Below, piece after piece: positions 7,533 to 15,947 of a stretch of 41,428 nucleotides of DNA. A model generated the notes under the pieces. That model saw only the letters and a list, made by a program, of their open reading frames with translations. It was not told where the DNA came from and did not search any database. The stretch is from CAZKXU01 sp964556665 (lineage in GTDB: Bacteria > Bdellovibrionota_C > UBA2361 > CAZKXU01): positions 1-41,428 of the forward strand of contig CAZKXU010000019.1 in NCBI GenBank assembly GCA_964556665.1, given 5' to 3'. Numbering within the stretch: the first letter of the stretch is position 1; each line of letters begins with the position of its first letter. Position numbers and translations under genes: made by a program.

Positions 7533-8918
7533 CTATTCAATCCCATATTCCTTTAACTTATACAACAACGCCCTGTGACTAATCTCTAATACTTTAGCAG
7601 CGTGTGTGCGGTTTCCGCTAGTTTGTTTAAGGGCACGGCGAATTAGGCCAATCTCTAAATTCTTAGTGCGTTGTTTAATTGAGAGACAGTTTGTATCAAC
7701 CTCATCGAGAGGCTCTTCATCTTTCCTGCCTACCGATTGCTTAATGCCGTCTGTAATAGAGGCAAGATCGATTCGATCGGAATCACTTAATACCAGTGCA
7801 CGCTCCAGGCAATTCTCTAATTCACGAACATTACCGCGCCAGCCATACTGCATAAGGCAGTTCAGTGCTGCAGGCTCAATCTCCTTAGGCTCCAAACCCA
7901 ACTTTTTACAATGCTTTTTGATCAAATGCTGAACTAGAATTGGAATATCCTCCGGCCGTTCCCGCAGCGCTGGTATATGAAGCGAAACAACATTTAATCG
8001 GTAATATAGATCATCTCTAAATCGCCCTTGCAGAACATCATCCTCAAGATCTCGTAATGTTGCAGCAATAATCCGTACGTCGACATGAATAGTTTGCTCG
8101 TCACCCACTGGACGAATTACCTGGTCCTGCAAAGTGCGTAATAACTTAACCTGTAAATGGAGCGGCAGCTCACCTATTTCATCCAAAAAAATAGTTCCGC
8201 CATTTGCCTCTTCAAAAAGACCGCGCTTATCCCGTGTGGCATCTGTAAAAGATCCCTTTTTGTGGCCAAAAAGCTCTGACTCTATCAAATTCTCCGGGAT
8301 TGCACCGCAATTAATGGCTACAAAAGGTTTGCCGCGGCGTGGAGAGTTGTGGTGAATCGCGCGTGCTAAAAGCTCTTTACCTGTGCCTGATTCTCCCGTA
8401 ATCAGCACCGTTGTATTAAAGGAGGCGAGCCTCTTTACGGTTTCGAAAATATCCTTCATTACCTTGCTTTCAGCAATTATATTGCTGAAGCTATATCTCT
8501 GTGAACCTTGGCTGCGTGTCTCAGCTGCTACATTTTTTACTTGTCCTCTGCTCTCTACCTTTTTTAAGGTAATTATAAGATCCTCAATAGAGAACGGTTT
8601 AGAGAGATAATCAATAGCTCCAGCACGTAGAGCCTCCTGAGAGAGTGCATCTCCTCCATCACCTGACATTAAAATAACTGCACATCCTGGAGAACTTTCC
8701 TTGCAGCGCGTGATAAATTTTAGACCATCCATATCAGGCAGCCGCTGATCGCAGAGAAATATATCGCATGGCTCAGATTGGTTATTAGTTAGTGCAGAGG
8801 TACAATCTTCGAAGGTTTTAACGGTATAACCACGCTGTTCAAGGTTAAGCTGAATTGCGCTACGTAAGGAGTCGTCGTCATCGATGATTGCAATAATGCT
8901 GGAGTTTCCAGACGTCAT
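7533..8918 (-). CDS. NtrC-family sigma-54-dependent response regulator
   Basis: This 461-residue protein has three domains. A receiver (1-120) has phosphoacceptor Asp57 and conserved Lys107. An AAA+ domain (about 145-375) has Walker A GESGTGKE (175-182) and Walker B with DEIGE (246-250). A Fis-type helix-turn-helix lies at the C-terminus (TSGNRTHAAKVLEISHRALL). The sigma-54 contact loop, normally GAFTGA, reads GSFTDA (222-227): the key Phe-Thr is kept and the second Gly is Asp. That variant does not rule out activity. The start overlaps the pilD stop by 4 bp (ATGA), so translation is probably coupled. Its partner kinase is not in the window. Position next to pilD suggests regulation of type IV pili or secretion, by analogy with PilR. 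Confidence 0.9.
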   Translation of the reverse strand: MTSGNSSIIAIIDDDDSLRSAIQLNLEQRGYTVKTFEDCTSALTNNQSEPCDIFLCDQRLPDMDGLKFITRCKESSPGCAVILMSGDGGDALSQEALRAGAIDYLSKPFSIEDLIITLKKVESRGQVKNVAAETRSQGSQRYSFSNIIAESKVMKDIFETVKRLASFNTTVLITGESGTGKELLARAIHHNSPRRGKPFVAINCGAIPENLIESELFGHKKGSFTDATRDKRGLFEEANGGTIFLDEIGELPLHLQVKLLRTLQDQVIRPVGDEQTIHVDVRIIAATLRDLEDDVLQGRFRDDLYYRLNVVSLHIPALRERPEDIPILVQHLIKKHCKKLGLEPKEIEPAALNCLMQYGWRGNVRELENCLERALVLSDSDRIDLASITDGIKQSVGRKDEEPLDEVDTNCLSIKQRTKNLEIGLIRRALKQTSGNRTHAAKVLEISHRALLYKLKEYGIE

Positions 8919-9808
8919 AATGCACCTCTCATAAAGCTAAACCACCAATCTAAAACTAGCTGTCCTGAATAAAGATACATAAGTGTGGCAGCAGAAAGGT
9001 ATGGTCCGAATGGAATGCGGCTAGTACTGCTGCGACCCATAAAGATCATTCCTACCACCGCAAATAATGAGCCAATTAACGATCCTACAAAGATTGTGTA
9101 GAAAGAAGCCATCGGACCAAAGAATGCCCCGCACATTGCGAGCAATTTTACATCTCCCATTCCAAGCCCCTCCTGCTTGCGAAGCTTTAAGTAAACCTCG
9201 GAGATAAAATAAAGAGAGCCTGCACCAACTAGAAGCCCCCAGAAAGCATCCATGATTCCGCTAACGACTGGCGGCGCAAAAATTGGGAAAAACTGATTTA
9301 TAATAGCGACAACCACCCCAAGAGCTGTGCCCGGCAAGGAGATTTCATTGGGAATGATATAATAATCAAGATCGATAAAACTGATAACAACTAGCGCTAT
9401 ACTAAATAAATATATAAGAAGAGCCGTCAGTGTAGGGCCGTGCTGCTGAAAGGAAAGAAGCGCAAAAAAAACACTCAGAAGCTCAACCAGAGGATAGCGC
9501 CACGGAATGTTCTCCTTGCAGTAATAACACCTTCCGCGCAGCATCATCCAGCTTACAACCGGAATGTTATGCCACCAAAGAAGTGTTTTTTTGCACTTTG
9601 GACAGAAGGAGCGTGCCGGCTTTGATACTGAGATATCCTGTGGCGGCTGATCATCTACCCCCTTCTGTAGAGGTAATCTATAGATACAAACATTAAGAAA
9701 GCTCCCTATAATTAAGGAGAGTAGGATTATGATTATTGTTATGAAAAGAGCTGTCATTTCCACCATATATGATTCGTCAGAAACGTTAGAAGGTTTTACT
9801 TTTTGCAT
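8915..9808 (-). CDS. pilD: Type IV prepilin peptidase / N-methyltransferase PilD
   Basis: This polytopic inner-membrane aspartyl protease cleaves and N-methylates type IV prepilins and type II secretion pseudopilins. The 297-residue protein has an N-terminal membrane helix (about 18-43), a cytoplasmic zinc loop with Cys69, Cys72, Cys94 and Cys97 (both CxxC pairs of the methylating type), and several further membrane helices. The two catalytic aspartates are Asp146 (FIDLDYYIIP) and Asp219 in the GMGD motif. Start: ATG at 9808 is the longest. ATGs at residues 15 and 18, nearer the first helix, are alternatives. It heads the pilD-response regulator-apt-mtnP run. No pilin genes are in the window. 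Confidence 0.92.
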   Translation of the reverse strand: MQKVKPSNVSDESYMVEMTALFITIIIILLSLIIGSFLNVCIYRLPLQKGVDDQPPQDISVSKPARSFCPKCKKTLLWWHNIPVVSWMMLRGRCYYCKENIPWRYPLVELLSVFFALLSFQQHGPTLTALLIYLFSIALVVISFIDLDYYIIPNEISLPGTALGVVVAIINQFFPIFAPPVVSGIMDAFWGLLVGAGSLYFISEVYLKLRKQEGLGMGDVKLLAMCGAFFGPMASFYTIFVGSLIGSLFAVVGMIFMGRSSTSRIPFGPYLSAATLMYLYSGQLVLDWWFSFMRGAL

Positions 9809-9879
9809 AGTAAAATAATCCAGCTATTTCAGCTAGTTGCATAATTGATATGCCTTATAGAGAAAAAATTGCGGGGTTT

Positions 9880-12165
9880 TTAGATTTTAACTAAGAGAGA
9901 AGCAGCTAGTTTTCCCAGTATTCCCAGGATACTTTTACGCTGCCCTTCGATACTTACTGAGAGATCTATGGCTGGATATTTCTCTTTTGTCTTAGGCTTT
10001 TTACCACCTGGGCTAGGAGCATAGTCAGGATTTGGGTTTTGAGGATAAAAAAGTCTGCGATGAAGCTCCTCCTGTTTATATATAGGAATTCCTATACGCA
10101 GAGAGAGCCAGCCTAGCAGCCGTTTCGCCGCATGGCGCAGCATCGGAGGATCGATAGTCATCCCTATGAGAAGCGCTTTAGCTATCCGCTTAATATCCCC
10201 ACTTCGTCCTACTTTCTCATAATCTCCCAATGATCCTAACTGCCGCCCTAAGTTTATCATAAATCTTAAATCATTCCCCTTAACATATTCCCCAGAGTGA
10301 CGAGCCTCGTCATATCGGGTTAGCATATATTTAAGTGATGGTCCAAGACGGAAGCGGTTGCGCCAGGAGTTAAAGCGAGAATCCATTAATAGATCAACTA
10401 ATGCTAGCTTCGTCTCGGTTCCTGGGTTTTCTAGCTCCTGACTCCCATTATCAAATATACCTACTCTTACCCGGCCTAGAGGCAACATAAATTCTATATT
10501 ATTATTGCGGCCATGAGGATCACCATCAGATGCTAAGCCTGCGAGTCTTAGGGCTATAAGTCCAGCTCTAATTCCTAACGAAGCAGTGTGTGTTAACTCA
10601 GTATCCTGACCTGGCTTAGTTATTAGTGCATTGAAGGACTCTCCTTCAGCGCGATCTGCAATCTTAAATGTTTCACCTACTCGCCATACACGTGGGGCAA
10701 AGAACTCAATTTTCAAAGAGCGTACTTTAACACGTAGTCGGTTTAACACGGAGTTTGCAACTTCAGCTTGCTTTTTAGCATGACTAAGGTTGACCTCCAG
10801 AGGCACAAGTGTTTCAAGATGTCGTAGTACCTGTTGTAGTGGGTTTACTGAACGGTGAGCCTCGCTGCTTGTTTTAGCTATATCATCACAGACGTTATTA
10901 AATAGCTTAAGCCATCCCTCTGACTCCTCCACAGCTCCAGGTTTTACTACTGAGACAACTAGTCTTTGCTTTTCAGCAAGACCTTCACGGGTAAATTCAG
11001 TGCGTGAAGCTTCAGTAAGTTCAATGCCGTAAGTCTGTAAATATGAACCGGTACCGCAATATTCTGTAACTCTAGCTATGTGTTTTTTGGCTTCACTATT
11101 AGTAGCAAGTAATCGAAGAAGTTCTACTCGTGTAATTCCTTTTGCCTCTGATTTTAAGCAATCTAGCCCCTCTAGCCAATCCTTTGGGGTTCTTGAGACA
11201 CTATGAAACAGCTGACCAAATTTTGCACATACGCTGTCACATTCACGCAGAAAGAAACCGAAGCGATATCCAAATGCCACAGCAGGAGCTCTATCGGCGT
11301 AGGCTCGACCACTCCTAATAGCAAATAATAATGCCGCCGTCATTTTTTTGAGTTGTTCATATGAGGCATTCCTTACTAGAGAGGTGATAATTTTATCACC
11401 TATTTCGCTAGCGGATGCTCCCGGAGCGGCCTTCGTATTGGAAGGTGGAAGAAAGCGTTCTAAAAGCCACTTTCGCGCAGGATTTAATCCAACTAGAAAA
11501 GAGAATTTATTTTCAGGTCCAAGTATCTTCCCTAACAGAGCCTCTCTGCCTGATCCACTTAGACTCCAGAATGAGTTATAAAATTGCTCTGCCTTGATGG
11601 AAGATGAAGATTCAAATGCATTTAACCATGGACGGCACTGCGCAGAGCCGCTTTCAGCTCTGGGGAGGCTTCCGTCACCTGTTATGAATTCAAAAAAACC
11701 GGAGATGTTAGCTCTTAGGAGAGAGATAAGTTTTATGTCTTTTAAAAGCTCCTCTGCTGAACTAAGCACAACATTGCTATGTTTTAGTTCTTCTATTTTC
11801 TCTGCTAATGGGAGCTGTGATTGTATAGATTCGGAGAGCGCTTCAAGTGCGGTGGTTTTAAGATGGGGAGGGAGTCTCTTAGTGTCATCTTTGGCTAGAA
11901 GTAGTACCGCCTCTCTACATGACTCTGTTCCATCATCAAGACCGACCATGCCTCTAATATTACTGGCCCACTCTTTGCTGAACTGTAGAGCATCTTTAGG
12001 AGTATGAGAGGAGCTTAGTTTTGCAAGGGCTGTGCGGCGTAGAGAGTCAAAGCTAGTGTCGCCTTCCAAAGGAGCACCTAGACTCTTTGTTTGTGAGTTA
12101 CGGACGGGATTAGCCATACAACAGCTCAACACTAAGTGGTGATGATACAGCTTTTTCACTAACAT
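9880..12165 (-). CDS. Highly divergent ABC1/UbiB-like atypical kinase
   Basis: This 761-residue protein is long for its family (UbiB is about 550). Residues 1-300 are helical with no recognised domain. From about 300 the order of ABC1/ADCK/UbiB landmarks is visible: CAKFGQLF (313-320), matching the KxGQ motif; VVSVVKPG (403-410), matching VAVKVQRPG; Glu457 in LEVNLSHAKKQAEVANS; PRVWRVGETF; DGDPHGRNNN (547-556), matching the ADPHPGN catalytic loop; and IFDNG (570-574) in place of DFG. The ATP-anchoring lysine is Ser405 and the Ala-rich loop is not recognisable, so it may be inactive or use ATP unusually. UbiB proteins support quinone synthesis or lipid handling, but nothing nearby shows that here. 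ATG at 12117 is an alternative start. Assignment rests on motif order only. Confidence 0.55.
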   Translation of the reverse strand: MLVKKLYHHHLVLSCCMANPVRNSQTKSLGAPLEGDTSFDSLRRTALAKLSSSHTPKDALQFSKEWASNIRGMVGLDDGTESCREAVLLLAKDDTKRLPPHLKTTALEALSESIQSQLPLAEKIEELKHSNVVLSSAEELLKDIKLISLLRANISGFFEFITGDGSLPRAESGSAQCRPWLNAFESSSSIKAEQFYNSFWSLSGSGREALLGKILGPENKFSFLVGLNPARKWLLERFLPPSNTKAAPGASASEIGDKIITSLVRNASYEQLKKMTAALLFAIRSGRAYADRAPAVAFGYRFGFFLRECDSVCAKFGQLFHSVSRTPKDWLEGLDCLKSEAKGITRVELLRLLATNSEAKKHIARVTEYCGTGSYLQTYGIELTEASRTEFTREGLAEKQRLVVSVVKPGAVEESEGWLKLFNNVCDDIAKTSSEAHRSVNPLQQVLRHLETLVPLEVNLSHAKKQAEVANSVLNRLRVKVRSLKIEFFAPRVWRVGETFKIADRAEGESFNALITKPGQDTELTHTASLGIRAGLIALRLAGLASDGDPHGRNNNIEFMLPLGRVRVGIFDNGSQELENPGTETKLALVDLLMDSRFNSWRNRFRLGPSLKYMLTRYDEARHSGEYVKGNDLRFMINLGRQLGSLGDYEKVGRSGDIKRIAKALLIGMTIDPPMLRHAAKRLLGWLSLRIGIPIYKQEELHRRLFYPQNPNPDYAPSPGGKKPKTKEKYPAIDLSVSIEGQRKSILGILGKLAASLLVKI

Positions 12166-12181
12166 TACAATATTTCTGGAT

Positions 12182-12227
12182 TGTAACCTAAGTTTTGTTA
12201 ACTGGAAGCCCTCCCAGTTAGGTTACA
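12182..12227. other. Bulged inverted repeat between the ANKH-like and UbiB-like genes
   Basis: TGTAACC pairs with GGTTACA and, inside, TAACTGG pairs with CCAGTTA. This gives 14 bp with a 10-nt one-sided bulge. It occupies most of the 79-bp gap between two genes on the - strand. It lacks a T-run and may be an attenuator, processing site or protein site. Confidence 0.45.
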
Positions 12228-12244
12228 CTCTCTACTAATACCCT

Positions 12245-13558
12245 CTAAATCGCTCTATTTGTACCCACCCAACTCCGTACCACCTTTGTATATGGTATAT
12301 AAAGATAAATAGTCGCACTAATAAGAGCAACTACTGAGGAGATCGCCGCGGCATAGATACCGACAAGGTTAGTGGCTTGGGTTAATACTAGGAGGCATAC
12401 AGTGAGTGCCCCTATTTCAACCACGCTTGATATTGTTAAAGCTGAGGTGATGCGCGCTTTAATAAGTACGCCACGCATAGTGAATTTAAAAACAAATCCA
12501 AGCGGAATAAGTGAGAATATTAAGGCAGGTCCTATTGATAGCTGAGCGAGCTCCTCACTAAGTCCGGAGAGCTTAATAAAATAGAGGTGAGATAAGGGCG
12601 TAGCGGTGATAAATATCATTAAAAGGAAGCTAATAGCTGATAATTTTAATGCGAACTTCTTTAGAGCCTCAAAGTCCTCTCCTTCTCTGCCGCTCAACGC
12701 TATGACTGCATCCTGATAGCTAAACCCGATAGAGTTAAAATATTGAACTAAACCTCCTATTACCGGTAGAACCGCCATTGACTCGAGTGGAAGCCTACTT
12801 CTTCCCATAAAGAAAGTTAATGCGGGCTGGAGTCCAAGAGAGATAAAGGCGGTAAGTGCGAGCGGGTAGTAAAAGCTCCAGATCTCAGCATATGAGATAA
12901 TCTCCTCAGTTGAATGCTCTGTCTTCAGTCGCTTTAGCAGCGGGTCGGCGAATACTCTTGCACAGATCGCCTCGAAGGTTACTGCAAAGAGAAGGCTAAC
13001 CGTAGCTATAGTGGCGCCAGGGAATTTAAAATATAGCAGTATAAGTCCGGATAATAATAATATTATGAGCCGTAGTACTGTTCCGACTCCTACTAAGCGG
13101 GTAAGGTTATGACGAATCAGAAATCCCTGATAGGTTCTGCGGTATCCCACCAGTATTGGCCAAGGCAGGGTGAAGAGATATGCATCATACGCCAGCGGTT
13201 GAATAACAGGAGGAGATTTAAGGATGGAGTCACATACCCAGTAAAAAACCTGAGGTATTGCAAGTAAGCACATCAGTATAAAGATTAGAGTGCTGAATAT
13301 TAAGGTGAAGTTAAGTATTTTTTTAAAGGACTGATAGTCGCGGCTAAGTGCAGTCGAGGCACTTAGGAGCATGAAGACCGGAGATTCGATAAATATGGCG
13401 ACACTTAGAGCCAGATTCATGGCCGCAAGGTTGTGCTTAGGATCTGCCCCTCTTGCTGCTAGCGAAGAGAGGTATGATCCGTCAACGGCCATTGAAAGCG
13501 CTGTGATCAGCAGCGGAAGCCAGAAGATCCAGATCTGTTTTTGAGTTAATGTAATCAA
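12245..13558 (-). CDS. ANKH-like membrane transport protein (MOP/MATE-type fold)
   Basis: This 437-residue, very hydrophobic protein has about 12 predicted membrane helices and should sit in the inner membrane. It resembles bacterial homologues of the progressive ankylosis protein ANKH: an N-terminal FWLPLLITALSMAVDGSYL segment, NLAAMNLALSVAIFIESPVFMLLSASTAL, a LPWPILVGYRRTYQGFLIRH block, and TRLVGVGTVLRL. ANKH in animals exports pyrophosphate, ATP or citrate, and the bacterial members have no settled substrate. The protein belongs loosely with MOP-superfamily flippases, which is the main alternative. It precedes the UbiB-like gene by 79 bp with a hairpin between them. Repeat R2 lies just upstream. 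Confidence 0.7.
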   Translation of the reverse strand: MITLTQKQIWIFWLPLLITALSMAVDGSYLSSLAARGADPKHNLAAMNLALSVAIFIESPVFMLLSASTALSRDYQSFKKILNFTLIFSTLIFILMCLLAIPQVFYWVCDSILKSPPVIQPLAYDAYLFTLPWPILVGYRRTYQGFLIRHNLTRLVGVGTVLRLIILLLSGLILLYFKFPGATIATVSLLFAVTFEAICARVFADPLLKRLKTEHSTEEIISYAEIWSFYYPLALTAFISLGLQPALTFFMGRSRLPLESMAVLPVIGGLVQYFNSIGFSYQDAVIALSGREGEDFEALKKFALKLSAISFLLMIFITATPLSHLYFIKLSGLSEELAQLSIGPALIFSLIPLGFVFKFTMRGVLIKARITSALTISSVVEIGALTVCLLVLTQATNLVGIYAAAISSVVALISATIYLYIPYTKVVRSWVGTNRAI

Positions 13559-13585
13559 AAATGTAGGGGAAACCGCTCTTTCCCT

Positions 13586-13746
13586 CTGGGAGCGCGGGCT
13601 TCAGCCCGCTACGTAATACTATTAAATACGTTTGCGGGCTGGACCACGCTACGCGTGGACTTGTTGAAGCTTGCTTCGCAAGCATTTATCTTACGCTGCC
13701 TGGTAGCAGTGCTGGCGCACTGCCCAGGCGCGTCCCGCGGTCCCAG
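13586..13746. repeat. Dispersed double palindrome, copy R2, with nested hairpin block
   Basis: This copy is enlarged to 161 bp. The left arm is CTGGGAGCGCGGGCTTCAGC, and the right arm begins GCGGGCTGGA and ends CCCGCGGTCCCAG. Within the right arm's own loop lies an inserted block (about 13643-13733) made of three hairpins: CCACGC-TAC-GCGTGG, GCTTGC-TTC-GCAAGC, and GCCTGG..GCAGTGC-TGGC-GCACTGC-CCAGGC. R4 has the same block without the first hairpin. Confidence 0.9.
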
Positions 13747-13797
13747 TGGGAAAGATATTGTATGTACTAGTGTATTAGCTTGAGGTTGCTTGGATAA

Positions 13798-13920
13798 TTA
13801 CTTTTTACCCTTTTTAGCAGCAGCCTTCTCTTTTGCTATGTGCTTAGCCTTTGGCCTAGAATTCCCAAAAGAACCAGCAAAAATCTTACCTTTACGTGTG
13901 CGCTTATCACCTCTGCCCAT
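13798..13920 (-). CDS. Ribosomal protein bTHX (30S THX)
   Basis: This 40-residue, very basic protein has an N-terminus (MGRGDKRTRKGKIFAGSFGN) that matches the bTHX family pattern MGKGDxRTRRGKIxxGxxGxxRP, with SRPK following. Thermus Thx is a small peptide that binds the 30S head between rRNA helices, and homologues occur in several diderm phyla. Here a Lys/Ala-rich tail of about 15 residues extends the core. The gene lies alone between repeat R2 and mlaC on the same strand. A weak GGA lies 8-10 bases before the ATG. It is short enough to be missed by gene callers. Confidence 0.85.
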   Translation of the reverse strand: MGRGDKRTRKGKIFAGSFGNSRPKAKHIAKEKAAAKKGKK

Positions 13921-14072
13921 AAGTTTTTCCAATAAAATATAAAATATTTGTTAACTGCGATTCTAATCCTCGCTTTTGTCTATATCCGTTTCCCTCGCTT
14001 TGGCTCTGCTATGATTGCAGACTAGAACGAGCGTAAAGATTCTGTACAAAAACTAGAACCAAGTATAAAAGC

Positions 14073-14672
14073 TCACCCCTGTGAACCTTTAGCTCTCAAT
14101 TTTTCCATCAACCCGCTAAATTTCTCTTTGCGAATTATACCAGCAAATTCATTTCTATAGTTTGAGACCAGTCCGATATTTTCTATTATAACATCATAGA
14201 CCTTCCATTCTCCATCCTTATTATATAAGCGGTAGTCAATTGGGAAGGTGTCCCCTTTATGTTGTACGGAGGTTTTGACAACACTTTTAGGAGGGTGCGA
14301 TTCTTCGCCATCAAACTTAACCATTCCAGGCTTTATATTCTCAATCCTTTCCAGGTATGTTTTAGCCAGGAGATTGGAGAAGATTTTTACAAATTCACCC
14401 TGCTCTTCCGGAGTGCAATCGTTCCAGGCGGCACCAAGAGAACGCTTTGCCATCTCTGCAAAGTCAAAGCGAGGGTTAATAACTAAGCGTAGCTTTTCAC
14501 GGCGTGCAGCGGTCTTATCCTCACCTGGCAACTCCTCTACAACCTTAACAACCTCATCTATTGTACTTTTAACTTCGTTTAAAGCCCCAGTCGGGTCTGT
14601 CTTCACCTCAGCCAGCAGGTTGATATTAAATGCCAAGATTAACAATATAGTTACTAGTAAGAATTTTCTCAT
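14073..14672 (-). CDS. mlaC: Periplasmic phospholipid-binding protein MlaC
   Basis: MlaC shuttles phospholipids across the periplasm between the outer-membrane MlaA complex and the inner-membrane MlaFEDB complex. The 199-residue protein starts with a classical signal peptide (MRKFLLVTILLILAF.., cleavage likely near residue 21). The mature part has the family pattern: RREKLRLVINPRFDFAEMAK, RSLGAAWNDCTPEEQGEFVKIF, LLAKTYLERIE, a YRLYNKDGEWKVYDVIIENIGLVSNYRNEF block, and a GLMEKLRAK end. The start overlaps the mlaD stop by one base (TAATG), so translation is coupled. It is last in the mlaE-F-D-C order, unlike the E. coli F-E-D-C-B order. No mlaB or mlaA is seen here. Confidence 0.92.
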   Translation of the reverse strand: MRKFLLVTILLILAFNINLLAEVKTDPTGALNEVKSTIDEVVKVVEELPGEDKTAARREKLRLVINPRFDFAEMAKRSLGAAWNDCTPEEQGEFVKIFSNLLAKTYLERIENIKPGMVKFDGEESHPPKSVVKTSVQHKGDTFPIDYRLYNKDGEWKVYDVIIENIGLVSNYRNEFAGIIRKEKFSGLMEKLRAKGSQG

Positions 14673-15217
14673 TACTTTTCCTCTTTACTATTATCTTCTT
14701 CTTTGTCTGAGTCGTTCCCTAAGTTGTGGACAATCTTACCGATGATATCTTCCATGTCGACAACAGATTCTGTCTCTGTAATAGTGCCACCTTCGCCTAT
14801 ATACATATCAGAGGCTCCACGAGAGATCTTAACATATCTATCTCCAATTATACCCTTAGTGCGTATGGAAACAATATCATCATCCTTTATTTTAATGTTG
14901 CGCGCCAGTTTTAAGGTTACAAGCGCCTTAGGGTCCTTAAGGTTAATGTTGCTCACTTCACCGACAGGAACACCTGCAATTTCAACAGATGCACCGAATT
15001 TGAGTCCTGAGATGTTATCGAACTCTGCAATTACCTCGTATTGGTTTGAGGTGAATATTTTGAGATCCCCCAAACCGATCGATAAGTATCCTGCTGCAAC
15101 CACGCCAGCAATAGTAAATAGACCGACGAAAAATTCTACCGTCAGAGTGCGTACTTGGATCTTCTCCTCAATCTGATTAGTGCTTGTGCTCTGGTTATTG
15201 GATTTTGATTGGTCCAT
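14672..15217 (-). CDS. mlaD: MCE-domain lipid-binding protein MlaD
   Basis: MlaD is the inner-membrane anchored MCE protein that forms a hexameric lipid ring on the MlaFE transporter. The 181-residue protein has a short polar N-terminus (1-28), one membrane helix (about 29-47), and an MCE domain (about 58-135) with the hallmark FDNISGLKFGASVEIAGVPV. An acidic tail rich in Asp, Glu and Lys follows (after about 165), where other members carry helical extensions. The start lies inside mlaF (23-bp overlap) and the stop overlaps the mlaC start by one base. Both overlaps indicate tight operon organisation. Confidence 0.92.
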   Translation of the reverse strand: MDQSKSNNQSTSTNQIEEKIQVRTLTVEFFVGLFTIAGVVAAGYLSIGLGDLKIFTSNQYEVIAEFDNISGLKFGASVEIAGVPVGEVSNINLKDPKALVTLKLARNIKIKDDDIVSIRTKGIIGDRYVKISRGASDMYIGEGGTITETESVVDMEDIIGKIVHNLGNDSDKEEDNSKEEK

Positions 15218-15944
15218 CAGTCTTTCCTAAAATAAATTGCCGTACAGCTAGATCAGTTGAATTCATTAACTCAGTCGGAGTCCCATTTGCTATAATCTTT
15301 CCGCCCAGTATCATAGCCACTCTATCGGAAACTTGAAATACCTCAGGTATCTCATGGCTAATTACAACCCCGGTAAAGCCCCATTTCTTACGACACTCAT
15401 TAATCAAAGCATAGACCTCTTGGCCTACCAGAGGGTCAAGTCCTGTGTTTGGCTCATCAAATAGGATAATCTTAGGCTTCATCACTAAGGCGCGCGCCAT
15501 GCCTACTCTCTTGCGAATCCCCATCGAGATCTCCTGAGGGTATTTAAGGGCAAACTGCTCAAGGCCGAAAGCCTGCAACATCGCAGCGACCTCCTCTCTA
15601 ATCTCATTGCGTGATAGCTTTGTTCTCGCCTTTAACGGAAAGGCTATGTTCTCATATACCGTAATTGAATCAAATAAAGCTGCGGATTGAAAAAGCACCC
15701 CCAGCCGCTCTCTGATACGGTTACGTTCAGCCTCCGATCCAGCGGTAGTTATATTATCATCATCTATGTAAATCTCGCCTCGCTCTGGAGTGAGGATCCC
15801 CATAATTAGTTTAAGCAGTACAGACTTTCCTACGCCGCTAGGCCCAACAATAGTTGTTGTCTGGCCATCAGGAATTATTAAATTGATCCCGTTTAGTACT
15901 ACCTGTGAGCCAAACTGTTTATATACGTTGTTAATCGATATCAA
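15195..15944 (-). CDS. mlaF: ABC transporter ATPase MlaF
   Basis: This is the ATPase of the Mla lipid transporter. The 249-residue protein has Walker A GPSGVGKS (34-41), Q-loop Gln86, Walker B IILFDEP (159-165) with LDP, and switch His197. The ABC signature is unusual: where most members have LSGGQ or LSGGM, this one reads ISMGI (139-143), within YPQEISMGIRKRVGMARAL. The serine and second glycine are retained. MlaE starts upstream with a 3-bp gap (its stop to the mlaF ATG) and mlaD overlaps downstream, so subunit partners are certain from context even with the odd signature. Confidence 0.93.
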   Translation of the reverse strand: MISINNVYKQFGSQVVLNGINLIIPDGQTTTIVGPSGVGKSVLLKLIMGILTPERGEIYIDDDNITTAGSEAERNRIRERLGVLFQSAALFDSITVYENIAFPLKARTKLSRNEIREEVAAMLQAFGLEQFALKYPQEISMGIRKRVGMARALVMKPKIILFDEPNTGLDPLVGQEVYALINECRKKWGFTGVVISHEIPEVFQVSDRVAMILGGKIIANGTPTELMNSTDLAVRQFILGKTDGPIKIQ

Positions 15945-15947
15945 GCA

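Noticed and set aside
9880..12165. Phosphoenolpyruvate carboxylase for the 761-residue protein, from the DGDPHGRNN stretch
   Set aside because: The surrounding KFGQ, VVKPG and DNG landmarks fit the ABC1 kinase order; PEP carboxylase catalytic His blocks are absent.
14248..15176. ORFs of up to 165 codons on + opposite mlaC and mlaD
   Set aside because: They are antisense to well-supported genes, and their products are Ser/Pro/Ile-rich with no family resemblance.
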